Both the position numbers and the translations under genes were made by a program. A stretch of 64,000 bases of DNA from Lepus europaeus (lineage: Eukaryota > Chordata > Mammalia > Lagomorpha > Leporidae), in the NCBI RefSeq assembly GCF_033115175.1, contig NC_084827.1:183015388-183079387 (forward strand), written 5' to 3'. Below the pieces are notes generated by a model that was given only the letters and a program-made list of their open reading frames with translations, ran no database searches and had not been told where the DNA came from. Below, piece by piece: positions 50,876 to 60,859 of the stretch. The first letter of the stretch is position 1; each line of letters opens with the position of its first letter.

Positions 50876-51172
50876 GGGGCCGGCAACGTGGCTGGCCGTG
50901 GCTGGTGGGTAAAGTCACTGCCTGTGGATGCTGGCCTGGTCCCACCTGTTCCATGTCTGATCCAGCTCCCTGCTGTAGTCTGGGAAAGCAGTGGAAGATG
51001 GCTCAAGTGTTTGGGCCCCTGCACCCACGTGGGAGACCCGGAAGAAGCTCCTGGCTCCTGGCTTCGGATTGGCACAGCTCCAGCCATTGTGGCCATCTGG
51101 GGAGTGAACCAGCGGATGGAAGACCTCTCTACCTCTGTAACTCTGCCTTTCAGATAACTAAGTAAATACATA
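50876..51172 (+). mobile_element. CSINE, old copy, plus orientation
   Basis: CGGGGCCGGCAACGTGGCTG start, GATCCAGCTCCCTGCTGTAG body, TGGGGAGTGAACCAGCGGAT and TAACTCTGCCTTTCAGATAA tail. More diverged than the copies at 13.9 and 42.2 kb. Confidence 0.9.
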
Positions 51173-52850
51173 CACGTAACCTGAACAAGGAGCCCGGGTG
51201 GTGCTCATCTGCTCCTTCTCCCCCACCCTGGTGTCCCCCTGCCCCGGCCGGTGCCACCCACCAGGCACTGCCGGGCCCGGGAACAGCACTGGCCCTGCTG
51301 TCCTTTCCAGCCAGGCTGGGCCCGCCCAGCGGAGCAGCCGTGGTTCCCTGAGGCCCTCGGCTGGGGGCTCAGCCTCCTGTCCATCAGGACACCGTGGGCC
51401 TGGGTGGAAGCACACTCCCTAGGGACCTGGCCTCTGACTCAGCATCCCCTTGCCCCTGGCTGTGATGGGACACGTGGTCCTGCGTCAGAGCACGCGCTAC
51501 ACCCTGCGGGCTGTGCCTCAGCCCCGGCCCAGCCGCTGCTGCTCAGGGCCACCAAACCCCACTTCACCAGCCTCGGGCCTCCCCACCCCAGCCCCTAGAG
51601 AGCCTGTGCCTGGGCCCCAGCTTGGAGAGGGGGCTCAGCAGTCCATCCCAGTTTCCACCCAGTGCCTGCTCACAGGTGTAAAAGCCTCAGCGCGGGGCAC
51701 CTCCCTGCTGGCCCTGGCCACGAGGGTGGAAGGACATCTGTGGGTCACACCCGCTCCAACCGCAGCTCCTTCGACCTCGGTCCAAACACCACCCCTTCCA
51801 GGGGGCCTCCCAGGTCAGGCCAGGAGTCCACCGCGCCTGGGGCACCAGCACACGGGAAAGGCGCGCCCAGGCCCTGTGGCTAGAAGGTGGGATGCAGGCA
51901 GATATGAGCGCTGCTTCCTCTCAGATGGCCAGAGGCCTGCGGGCAGAAACTGGGCTGCCAAGCCCGGGGCAGGCGCGGTGCTGGGAGCTCTCCAGCCGCC
52001 CCGCCTGGGGCGCGACGCCACCTCCTGCCGCCAGGGGCGCTCCAGGCGCCGGGCGGGGGTCTCCGGGGCCGCTGCCTGGGGGCTTGCGATTCCCACTGCC
52101 TGGGCTTCCCGGCCCACACGTGGTCCCGTGACCTGTAAGGGCGTTTGTGCCGGCTTCAGTGCCGCCGAATACCGAATTGCTCCCTCAAGACTCGCTGTGT
52201 CGGCTCCAGCATAAATGCAGGGGGGGCCGGCGCGCCCCCACGCCCACCCGGCTCGCCCCAGGAAGAGGGCCGGTTCCGCAGGGGCGCGAGGGGAGGGGCG
52301 AGACCCCGCCCACCGCTCCTCCAAGTCCAGAGGCCGAGGCAGCAGGTGCAGGGCCCCAACCCCGGGGGCGAGGACAGCGCGGCCGCCGCCGTGAGTTTTG
52401 AGAACCGACGTCCTTCCAGCATCCCGGGCCTGCCCGCTCTCGCCCCAAGTCCGGGGTGCAGACCCGAGCCCCACCTCCGGGGACGCCGCGGCGCTGCCTC
52501 CTATTGGAGTGCAAATGGCCAGCGCGCCCTCTCTGCCATCCGCTGGAGGGCCCCGAGCCCAGGGGGACAGCACTCCCCGGGGATGCGGCTGCCCAGGGGC
52601 CCCTTCCCCTGGGAATCGGAATTCTGAGGCGGCGACAGCAGCGCCCCGTGGTGCTCCCCGGCCTGGGCTGGCTGACCCAGGCGTAGGGCGCAGCCTTGCC
52701 TGCGGGGCCTCGGGACAGCACCGCCCGCCGACCTGCTGGGGCGATGTGCTGCGTCCACTGCCCGCAGCCCACACCTCGCACCCCGGGCCCTTCACGCGCG
52801 GCCGGCGCAGCTGCGCCCGGTGAGAATTTAAACGGCCACACGTGGACCGC
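51173..52850. other. Intergenic between DUSP28 and RNPEPL1
   Basis: GC-rich unique sequence. Open frames on both strands lack recognisable domains. Confidence 0.5.
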
Positions 52851-52899
52851 GCTCCCGTATTTGACAGCGCAGCCGTGAGGCTCCCAGGCTGACCCACGG

Positions 52900-53451
52900 A
52901 GGCTGTGAGGGATCTCTGGGGCAGGAGGCCCACGGGCACACAGGCCGCGCCAAGAGGCCGCCGACCTGGGGGCCCGCGGGGAGCGGCCGTCCCGCCTCCC
53001 GGATTCTCCCTGGCGTGGGCCAGGCAGGCAGCGCAGAGCGCAGGGCTGGGGAGACCACTCCGCCACCCCGCGCACGACGCCCCAGGCTCCCAGCACGGCG
53101 CCTCGGCCCGCTCGGCGCTCCAGGCGCCGGCTCACCGCGCGCCGCGCGCCCGCGTCCCGGGCCACGACGCCCGGGCACGGCGGCCCCGACTCGCGGACGC
53201 CCAGGCTCACGGCGGCCCCAGCTCCCCGGCCCTCCCCGCCCGGCTCGCAGCGGCCCGGTCCCGCGCACAGCGCCCCCGGCGGCGACCGCGCGGAGCCCGA
53301 GCGGGGCGGCGCACGGCGCGGGGCCGGGCCGGGCGGCTCCCGGCGCGACTTCCTGTTGTGTCCGCGCCCCGCCGCCGCCGCCCGGCGCCCCTCTTCGGTC
53401 CCCGCGGCCCGGCGCGGCCGCCGCCCATGGATTTCACCTAGCGCCGGGGCA
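52900..53451 (+). promoter_or_regulatory. RNPEPL1: RNPEPL1 promoter / 5' UTR region
   Basis: Extremely CpG-rich sequence running into exon 1. An ETS-type element ACTTCCTG lies at 53,348-53,355, about 100 nt upstream of the start codon, with no TATA box: typical of a housekeeping CpG-island promoter. The transcription start is not determinable by eye. Confidence 0.6.
53427..53441 (+). other. Minimal uORF ahead of RNPEPL1
   Basis: ATG GAT TTC ACC TAG: four codons and a stop, in good initiation context (CGCCCATGG), ending 10 nt before the RNPEPL1 ATG. If the transcript starts upstream it would be the first AUG and could reduce initiation at the main start. Confidence 0.6.
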
Positions 53452-53964
53452 ATGGCGGCGCAGTGCTGCTGCCGCAAGGCGCCCGGCGCCGAGGCCGCGC
53501 CCGCCCGCCCGCCGCCCGAGCCGCCGCCCGCCCTGGACGTGGCCTCGGCCTCCAGCGCGCAGCTCTTCCGCCTCCGCCACCTGCAGCTGGGCCTGGAGCT
53601 GCGGCCCGAGGCGCGCGAGCTGGCCGGGTGCCTGGTGCTGGAGCTGTGCGCCCTGCAGCCCGCGCCCCGCGCGCTCGTGCTCGACGCGCACCCGGCCCTG
53701 CGCCTGCACTCGGCCGCGTTCCGCCGCGCCCCCGCCGCCGCCGAGACGCCCTGCGCCTTCGCCTTCCCCGCCCCCGGGCCGGAGCCCCCGCGGCCCGCCT
53801 TCCCCGAGGCACCCGGCGCCGAGCCCGCCTGCTGCCCGCTGGCCTTCAGGGTGGACCCGTTCACCGACTATGGCTCCTCGCTCACCGTCACGCTGCCCCC
53901 GGAGCTGCAGGCGCACCAGCCCTTCCAGGTCATCCTGCGCTACACCTCGACGGACGCGCCCGCT
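53452..53964 (+). CDS. RNPEPL1: RNPEPL1 exon 1
   Basis: [20 protein letters not shown] start, then [20 protein letters not shown] and the beta-rich N-terminal domain with [20 protein letters not shown]. It is 171 codons, donor GCT|GTGAGT, phase 0. The Cys-rich N-terminus is family-typical. Confidence 0.96.
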
Positions 53965-56900
53965 GTGAGTCCGGCCGGGTGGGCCCGGGGCTGTGGGGCG
54001 CTCGGAGCGGCCTGGCACCCCCGCTGCGGGGGCGGTTAACCTGCACCGTGAGCCCGTGAGCCGGGGGCAGCCTCCCCGGAGCCAGGGCTGTCCAGGTGCC
54101 CTCAGTGAGTCCCAGCTGTTGCCTTGAGCCCTAGGAGCCTGCGTGGAGCTCCTGGTGCCAGGTCCAGGCCAAGTGGGCAGTGGAGACAGAGGACACATGT
54201 GACCCAGGAAGGCCCCAGAGTGGTGTTGTGTCTGCCCGGGACGGGGCAGCTTTGGGCAGGCACTGCTGAGCCCGACATCCAGGGGCTGGGTGGCAGGTGC
54301 AGAGGAGCCTGCGAGGGTTGAGCACCGAGCCCTGCTCTGCCGTGAGTGACACTTTGTCCCAGTGGGAGGTGAGGGCGGGCCAGGTAGACCGCGGTGCTTG
54401 GTGCCAGCTCACCCAGCTGCGACAGGCAGGTGCTGGCTCCATGCTGCTGACGCAGACCTGGGCTCTGCGGGGTTTGAGGCAGAGGGCTCCCACCAGCCCC
54501 AGGAGGCCCGGGTCAGGCCCTGTGACTACAGAGCCCCTCCAGTGGGGCTGGCAGGATGGAGCACGGCCTTTGTCACCACAGCACCGGAGCCCAGGAAGTT
54601 TGGAGGGCACACAGGTGACAGCCAACATACGTATGGAGCCCTCAGCTTTGGCGGCCCTGGGAGTGCCATCTGTCACTGCACGCAAGCACACAGGGTGGTG
54701 TAGAGGCCCAAGGCTGGGGGCCAGGCAGGGTCCACCCAGCTGACATCTGGACAGAAGAGCCCGGACCATGCAGCCTGTGGGTTTCCTGCACACTTCCCAG
54801 AGCCCTGAGCAAGGCCTGCCGCTCACCTTCCCGGAACCCCTGCTGCGGTGCCCGGGGACTGTGACAGGTGCACGGGCCTCCCAGCATGGCCCTGAGAATG
54901 GAGGAGCGACTCCTCCCTGGCCTTGACCTGTGACCTTGGAGCCCACGTGTCTGGTCCACCCAGGAGAGTGGCCGGCAGAATGGTGGGACCAGGGCCTGTG
55001 TCGCCCTGGGCTTCCCTTGGCCGGCTGGCTGGGCGCTGGCTGCTCCCCACCCGCTGCCTGGCTCCAGGACAAGGGGCTGGGCTGGGCGTGCTGGTAGCAG
55101 AAGCCAAGCGTTGGGCCTCTAACCCCTGGCACCCACTTTTGCACGTGGATGCTACAGGGCTCGGCCACCTCCCTAGACCTGGGCCTGCCCCAGGTGAGGG
55201 TGCAGTGGGTATTTCCTGGGGGGCCCCATGAGCAGGCGGGCCCACACCTGGGGGTGTCCTCACCCCTCGCACCCCAGTGCTGACCCAGCACCAGCACTCC
55301 TGCTGCTCCGAGTGTGGGCCCTTCCTCTTGCATCAGCGTGGTGCCCCGGCAGGGGCCCGAGACCCAGCTCTGGGGGTGGGAGGGGGACCTGCTGCAGCCC
55401 TCAGTCTGGGGGAGGGCTGGGCACGCCCCTGTCTCCAGGGACACTGCCAGCTCACTGAGGTGGAATGGGGCCAGGGAGAGGCTGGAGGAGGAACAGGTGT
55501 GAGTGCCCCCAGTGTGAGCTGAGGGCCACCTGCCTTGGCTCCACTCCGGGAGTGTCCTTGGTGTAAGACCGGAGCCCCGTGGACAGCATCTGCCGTCTGG
55601 GGCAGCCCAGAGCCCGGCAGGGGCAGGGGCAGGGCCACCAGGAAGAAGTGGGGGAGGGCTGTGAGTGCGGCCCGGCGGGTCTGCTGGGTCTGTGGAGACC
55701 CAGCACTGCTGGGCTGAGATCCGCTGGCCCTGCCAAGGTGGCTGTGGACAGTGGGCTCCAGATGCAACCTGGGAGGAGTGGCCAGACACAGACCTGGCCA
55801 CTGGGGGAGAGGAGGCGCCACTGGGCTTCAGTGATAGTGTGACCAAGGGCAGGTGGGGGCCCGGGCCAACGGGGCCCGTAGCTATGCAGTCACAGACGGG
55901 CCAATCCCTCGCTCAGACCCCAGGCTTGGGTGAAAGGTGACAAGGGGAGGGGGAGGCTCTGCCCTGTGGGTGGGGGCTGGGAAAGCCCCAGCAGCCATTG
56001 TAAGGGCGGGAGGGAGGTGGGCCAACTGGCAACCTTGGCCAGAGGGTGGGCGGCCGGGTCCCAGCTGCCAGGGAGCCCGCCTAAGCCAGCCCGCTCCACC
56101 ACCACCCCTGCCTCCATGCCTGGCTCTGCACGCTGCCCGCCTCCTCTGGCTTGGAGCCCGTCTCCCATCCCAGGCTGACCCCTCCCCGTCAGGTGGGATT
56201 GGCGGGAAGCTCTGTTTTTCCCATGGGTCACGTCACCAGATCGGTGCCACCCTGTCGGGACTGGGACTCGAGGTGTCCTGCTGTGCCTCAGTTTCCCTCG
56301 GGAAGCTCAGACGATGTCACATGGCTTTTTCCCTTGACTGCCCTGGCATGGGCCGAGAGCTCCCCTGGGCTGTCCCTCACCCCCACCCCAATGCACAGCC
56401 TCCCGCCTGGAGCCGGGGCTGGCCCTGCTGACCGGCGCAGGTCCAGCTGAAGCCCACAGCCCTTGCTGCCCTCCCACCCCGGAGAGCAGGATGAGGGCAC
56501 GCCAGGGGGCAAGGTTAGCGGCCCTGGATGCACCGGTGAGGCCACCGGCCAGGTGGCCACCTGCTGACCCCCTGTCCCGCCCACAGATCTGGTGGCTGGA
56601 CCCGGAGCTGACGTACGGCAACGCCAAGCCCTTCGTGTTCACGCAGGGCCACTCCGTGTGCAACCGCTCCTTCTTCCCCTGCTTCGACACGCCTGCCGTC
56701 AAGTGCACCTACTCCGCCGTGGTCAAGGTCAGGTTCCACCTGCCCCCGCCCATCCCCCACCCCTGCCTGACCCCCTCACCCATCCCTCAGCCCTGCCTGA
56801 CCCCCTCACCCATCCCCCACCCTGCCTGACCCCCTCACCCATCCCTCAGCCCTGCCTGACCCCCTCACCCATCCCCCACCCCTGCCTGACCCCCCACTTC

Positions 56901-59900
56901 TGCCCCAGTCCTGCCTGCCCCCACCTCTGTCTGCGGCGGCTGTACCCCCAGTTCGCCCCAGGCCACTGTGCAAGCAGGAGCCTCCCACGGAGGGGGCTGC
57001 AGACTGAGGGTCTCACACCAGGCCCCTCTGAGGGGGCTCCAGACAGAGTTGCTGGGTCGCTGAGGGGACTCCGGGTCCCTGGGCCCGAGCTTGGGGCCCC
57101 CGGCCCCCCTCAGTGTGGGTTCCTTGCAGGCCCCGTCGGGCGTGCAGGTGCTGATGAGCGCCACCCGGAGCTCGTACGAGCAGGAGGAGGGCGTCTACCG
57201 CTTCCACATGGAGCACCCCGTGCCCGCCTACCTCGTGGCCCTCGTGGCCGGAGACCTCAAGCCAGCGGACATCGGGCCTAGGTAAGGCCCCGCCGGGACC
57301 CCTGGACACAGGTGCTGGGAGCCAAGCCAGCCCCCTGGTATTGACACCCCCTGGGGCCAGCCGGCCTAAGACCGCACGCCAGGGCCAGGGCGCAGCCCCC
57401 TGCACCTCCCCCACTCATGGGTCCCCCCGGCCCCTCTGCATCCCCCAGCCTTGCTGGGCAGGGAGAGCACCGTGGGGCGAGCTAGGCTGGGGCCGTGGGC
57501 CTCAGCCTCCCTGCCTGCCCCGTGACAGGAGCCGCGTGTGGGCCGAGCCGTGCCTCCTGCCCACGGCCACCAGCAAGCTGTCGGGCGCGGTGGAGCAGTG
57601 GCTGAGCGCCGCCGAGCGGCTCTACGGGCCCTACATGTGGGGCAGGTACGTCCAAGGCGGGTGCCCTGTCCCCGTGTCCCCTGGCTGCAGGCCCCCCCGG
57701 GGGGGTGTGGGCGACAGGGTGGAGCCTGAGCCTGCGGTGCCCGTCCCCCGCAGGTACGACATCGTCTTCCTGCCCCCCGCCTTCCCCATCGTGGCCATGG
57801 AGAACCCCTGCCTCACCTTCATCATCTCGTCCATCCTGGAGAGCGACGAGTTCCTGGTGATCGACGTCATCCACGAGGTGGCCCACAGCTGGTTCGGCAA
57901 CGCCGTCACCAACGCCACGTGGGAGGAGATGTGGCTGAGCGAGGGCCTGGCCACCTACGCGCAGCGCCGCATCACCACCGAGACCTACGGTAGCCCCGGG
58001 GCGGCCAGGCGGGGCGGCGCAGGCCGGGAGCAGCACCGGGTGCTGCCGCAGGTGCTCAGGACGACGCCCCACCCCCGACCCGTCCAGGTGCTGCCTTCAC
58101 CTGTCTGGAGACTGCCTTCCGCCTGGACGCCCTGCACAGGCAGATGAAGCTACTGGGAGAGGACAGCCCGGTCAGCAAGCTGCAGGTCAAGCTGGAGCCA
58201 GGTACCCGCTGGGCCTCCTTGCCTGCCTTCTGCTTGCGCTGGCCGGGGCGGCCCTGGCCCTGCCACAGCCAGGCCGAGTGTCCGGCCCCGAGGGTGGGCG
58301 GGGAGCAGGCCCTGTGCCCCCCACTCCCAGGTGCCCCTGCTCATCTGGACATGTGAGGGAGGGCCGGGGACCTGGACGAGCTGTCCCCTTGCAGGAGTGA
58401 ACCCCAGCCACCTGATGAACCTGTTCACCTACGAGAAGGGCTACTGCTTCGTCTACTACCTGTCCCAGCTCTGCGGAGACCCCCAGCGCTTCGACGGCTT
58501 CCTGCGGGTGAGCGGCCCCTCTGTGGGGCAGGCCCGGCGCCCTGCCCTCCCCGCGGGGGCCCTGCAGGCCCGTTAAGCCCCGCCCTCCATGCAGGCCTAC
58601 GTGGACAAGTACAAGTTCACCAGCGTCGTGGCCCAGGACCTGCTCGACTCCTTCCTGAGCTTCTTCCCGGAGCTGAAGGAGCAGAGCGTGGACTGCCGGG
58701 CGGGTGAGACGCAGGCCGGGGGCAGGAAGCACTGGCAGGGCCCCAGCTGGGAGGACAGGAGGGCCGGATGGGGCCTGGGGGGCTTCCTGGAGGCGGCAGT
58801 CAGGCTGTCTGAAGAGGGCTGAGAAACCAGGGCGTGTCCGGCACCTGGGGCAGGGGGGTTGCCCTTCGCGGGCCCTGTTTGTGCAGCACCCCCAGGGCGT
58901 CCTGAGGGTTTGGGACTCGGAAGGGACCGACGGTGACGAAGGCAGTGTGGGCAGCTGGGAAGTTGGTGAGGGACCCAAGGTCGGGGAGGCACGAGGAGGG
59001 CTCCGAGGATCCATGAGGAGAGGGGCAGACAGAGCCTGTCGACAGCTCCTGGCCCAGGGGCCCCTCCCTGGCACTTCATCGCCTTGCCCCTGGGAGGGGC
59101 GGGGAAGGGAGGGAGTCCCTCGGGCACCAGCCGAGCCTTGCTGGTCTCCCAGTGACCACCCGCTGCCCGCAGAGGTGGTGACCAGCCTGGCCCAGTGCTG
59201 GTCTCCCAGTGCCCTTCACAGAAGCCCCTGTGGGAGCCACAGGGGCGGGGCCCTGGCTGGGGCCAAGCTGGTCTCCCTGGGGCTCGTGGGGCGCCGGGGT
59301 GGGGTGAGGGGTACCCTGCGAGCAGCCCAGGCAGGGACTGCAGGCTCCTTCTGCCGCCAACAGGGCTGGAGTTCGAACGCTGGCTCAACGCCACGGGCCC
59401 GCCGCTGGCCGAGCCGGACCTGTCTCAGGGATCCAGCCTGACCCGGCCCGTGGAGGCCCTGTTCCAGCTGTGGACCGCAGAGCCGCTGGACCAGGCTGCC
59501 GCCTCCGCCAGTGCCATCGACATCTCCAAGTGGAGGACGTTCCAGACCGCCCTGTTCCTGGACCGGCTCCTGGATGGGTCCCCGCTGCCCCAGGGTGCGT
59601 CTCCCGGCCGGCCGTGGGGGTGGGGGGCCGCCAGCCCAGCCCTGACCACCCGCTGCCCTGCAGAGGTGGTGACCAGCCTGGCCCAGTGCTACTCCTCCCT
59701 GCTGGACTCCATGAACGCCGAGATCCGCATCCGCTGGCTGCAGATCGTCGTGCGCAACGACTACTACCCCGACCTCCACAGGGTCCGGCGCTTCTTGGAG
59801 AGCCAGGTGCGGCCACGCCCATCCCGCCCGTCCCCGCCCCCAGGCCCCGGGGTCGAGGTGCAGAGGGAGGCCTCTGGGCCCGAGGTCCCGGGCTGCCCTG

Positions 59901-60246
59901 CTCCCAGTCTGCACGGGGCCGGGGCGTGGGTGGCAGTGCCACGGCAGCCCACGGTGTGGCTGTGTGCCCGCAGATGTCACGCATGTACACCATCCCGTTG
60001 TACGAGGACCTGTGTACCGGCACCCTCAAGTCCTTCGCGCTGGACGTCTTCTACCAGACACAGGGCCGGCTGCACCCCAACCTGCGCCGGACCATCCAGC
60101 AGATCCTGTCCCAGGGCCTAGGCCCCAGCGCCGAGCCCGGCTCCCAGCCCGGCAAGGAGCCGGCCTCGGCCCCGCCGGCCCTGCTGCTGGGGGAGGAGGC
60201 CCCCGGCGGCGCCCTCGCTCTCAGGGACGTGGACGTGTCTGCCTAG
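53452..60246 (+). CDS. RNPEPL1: RNPEPL1: arginyl aminopeptidase-like 1, M1 family (11 exons)
   Basis: Exons 53452-53964, 56587-56727, 57130-57281, 57529-57645, 57754-57989, 58088-58201, 58395-58507, 58595-58703, 59364-59594, 59664-59806 and 59974-60246 join in frame, giving 713 residues. It belongs to the zinc aminopeptidases related to aminopeptidase B and LTA4 hydrolase. There is an N-terminal beta-domain, the catalytic domain with HEVAH (348-352) and the third zinc ligand Glu371 in HEVAHX18E, and a C-terminal helical-repeat domain. The exopeptidase signature GxMEN is present as VAMEN (321-325), lacking the Gly. Members remove N-terminal residues from peptides; RNPEPL1's substrate preference differs from aminopeptidase B. 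No signal peptide is seen. The start is the first in-frame ATG. Confidence 0.97.
53965..56586. other. RNPEPL1 intron 1
   Basis: 2.6 kb of GC-rich unique sequence with no recognised gene or mobile element. Confidence 0.5.
56587..56727 (+). CDS. RNPEPL1: RNPEPL1 exon 2
   Basis: Acceptor CCCGCCCACAG; encodes [47 protein letters not shown]; donor AAG|GTCAGG. 47 codons. [20 protein letters not shown] is the conserved substrate-side segment of the M1 N-terminal domain. Confidence 0.96.
56745..56895 (+). repeat. Short minisatellite in RNPEPL1 intron 2
   Basis: About five copies of CCCCTCACCCATCCC(C/T)(A/C) CCCTGCCTGA, roughly 30 bp each. It begins about 20 nt after the exon 2 donor but contains no exon sequence. 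Confidence 0.9.
57130..57281 (+). CDS. RNPEPL1: RNPEPL1 exon 3
   Basis: Acceptor GGTTCCTTGCAG; encodes [40 protein letters not shown] and [10 protein letters not shown]; donor TAG|GTAAGG, phase 2. The M1 motif [13 protein letters not shown] is intact. Confidence 0.96.
57529..57645 (+). CDS. RNPEPL1: RNPEPL1 exon 4
   Basis: Acceptor GCCCCGTGACAG; encodes [20 protein letters not shown] and [18 protein letters not shown]; donor CAG|GTACGT, phase 2. The Arg-Ser junction codon is split with exon 3. Confidence 0.96.
57754..57989 (+). CDS. RNPEPL1: RNPEPL1 exon 5 (catalytic core)
   Basis: Acceptor CGTCCCCCGCAG. It carries [20 protein letters not shown], the active-site helix [20 protein letters not shown], and [20 protein letters not shown]. 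All three zinc ligands (His348, His352, Glu371) and the catalytic Glu349 are in this one exon. Donor ACG|GTAGCC, phase 1. Confidence 0.97.
58088..58201 (+). CDS. RNPEPL1: RNPEPL1 exon 6
   Basis: Acceptor CCCGACCCGTCCAG; encodes [20 protein letters not shown] and [17 protein letters not shown]; donor CAG|GTACCC, phase 1. Confidence 0.95.
58395..58507 (+). CDS. RNPEPL1: RNPEPL1 exon 7
   Basis: Acceptor GTCCCCTTGCAG; encodes [20 protein letters not shown] and [17 protein letters not shown]; donor CGG|GTGAGC, phase 0. The [11 protein letters not shown] segment carries the transition-state Tyr of the M1 family. Confidence 0.96.
58595..58703 (+). CDS. RNPEPL1: RNPEPL1 exon 8
   Basis: Acceptor CCCTCCATGCAG; encodes [20 protein letters not shown] and [16 protein letters not shown]; donor GCGG|GTGAGA, phase 1. 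Confidence 0.96.
59153..59199 (+). repeat. Decoy copy of RNPEPL1 exon 10 acceptor and 5' end, in intron 8
   Basis: 47 nt (TGACCACCCGCTGCCCGCAG then AGGTGGTGACCAGCCTGGCC CAGTGCT) match 59,643-59,690, the true intron 9 end and exon 10 start, with only one base missing in the pyrimidine tract. The copy lies about 165 nt before exon 9 and keeps an intact AG. It is flanked by repeated CTGGTCTCCCAGTG. Confidence 0.9.
59364..59594 (+). CDS. RNPEPL1: RNPEPL1 exon 9
   Basis: Acceptor TCTGCCGCCAACAG; encodes [60 protein letters not shown] and [16 protein letters not shown]; donor CAGG|GTGCGT, phase 1. This is the start of the C-terminal helical domain. Confidence 0.96.
59664..59806 (+). CDS. RNPEPL1: RNPEPL1 exon 10
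   Basis: Acceptor CGCTGCCCTGCAG; encodes [40 protein letters not shown] and VRRFLESQ; donor CAG|GTGCGG, phase 0. Confidence 0.96.
59974..60246 (+). CDS. RNPEPL1: RNPEPL1 exon 11 (stop)
   Basis: Acceptor GTGTGCCCGCAG; encodes [40 protein letters not shown] and [10 protein letters not shown], then a divergent Pro/Glu/Gly-rich tail ending ALRDVDVSA and TAG. The tail is shorter than I recall for human. Confidence 0.96.
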   Translation: MSRMYTIPLYEDLCTGTLKSFALDVFYQTQGRLHPNLRRTIQQILSQGLGPSAEPGSQPGKEPASAPPALLLGEEAPGGALALRDVDVSA

Positions 60247-60835
60247 CCCCCGCCCCTCCGACGACACGACTGTGCCTTCCGTGGTCCGGGCCGCCGTGAC
60301 TGTGCCTTGGCTCTGGCCAGGAGCTCTGCCCGGGCCCTTGAGCCCCTGTCGTGGGCTCCCCCGGGCTGGGGTGTAGGGACGGGCGGGGGCCTCCTCACGT
60401 TCGGCAGAGGCCCGCAGACCCGGCCAGCCCCTCCCAGGTTTCTTGCACTGCAGGCCCCAGGCCGGCCAGCACACACCACGCCTCCGTCTCAACACTGACA
60501 ACGTGCCACGCCCGGACACCAGCACCTGCCGGGCGCTGCCCCAGGAGCCACAGCGCCCACTCCCCACGGCCACCACCACACTGTGCCTTACGTCTGCCGG
60601 GAGCCCCAGCCTGCACTGTCCCCATGGAGCCCCACCCCTGCCCCCGCCAGCCCCTGGCAGAGGGACGAGGACACAGGCGTCCCCTCGGTGTGGGCAGGGG
60701 CTGCCAGCAGTGGGTGGATGTCCCCTCCAGGGCCCGGGGGGAGGTAGAGCCTGGACGGCTGTGGATGGCTGTCGGCCTGGGAGGCACGGGGTCTCCAGCC
60801 TGGGGCCGCTGCATGGGGGTCTCAGTGGTCATCCC

Positions 60836-60841
60836 ATTAAA
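60836..60841 (+). terminator. RNPEPL1: Likely RNPEPL1 polyadenylation signal (ATTAAA)
   Basis: ATTAAA about 590 nt after the stop codon, followed by a CT/TG-rich region (CTGTCTGTCCCTCC). It is the first good variant signal in the 3' UTR. Confidence 0.65.
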
Positions 60842-60859
60842 CCTCCACCCTGCAGACCT

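Noticed and set aside
53356-53451. RNPEPL1 N-terminal extension starting at 53,356
   Set aside because: Position 53,356 is TTG and not ATG. MAAQCCC at 53,452 is the first in-frame ATG and matches the family start.
51450-53864. Long open frames on both strands between DUSP28 and RNPEPL1
   Set aside because: High GC makes stops rare. No domain, no splice-site pattern, and they overlap the CpG-rich promoter and exon 1 antisense.
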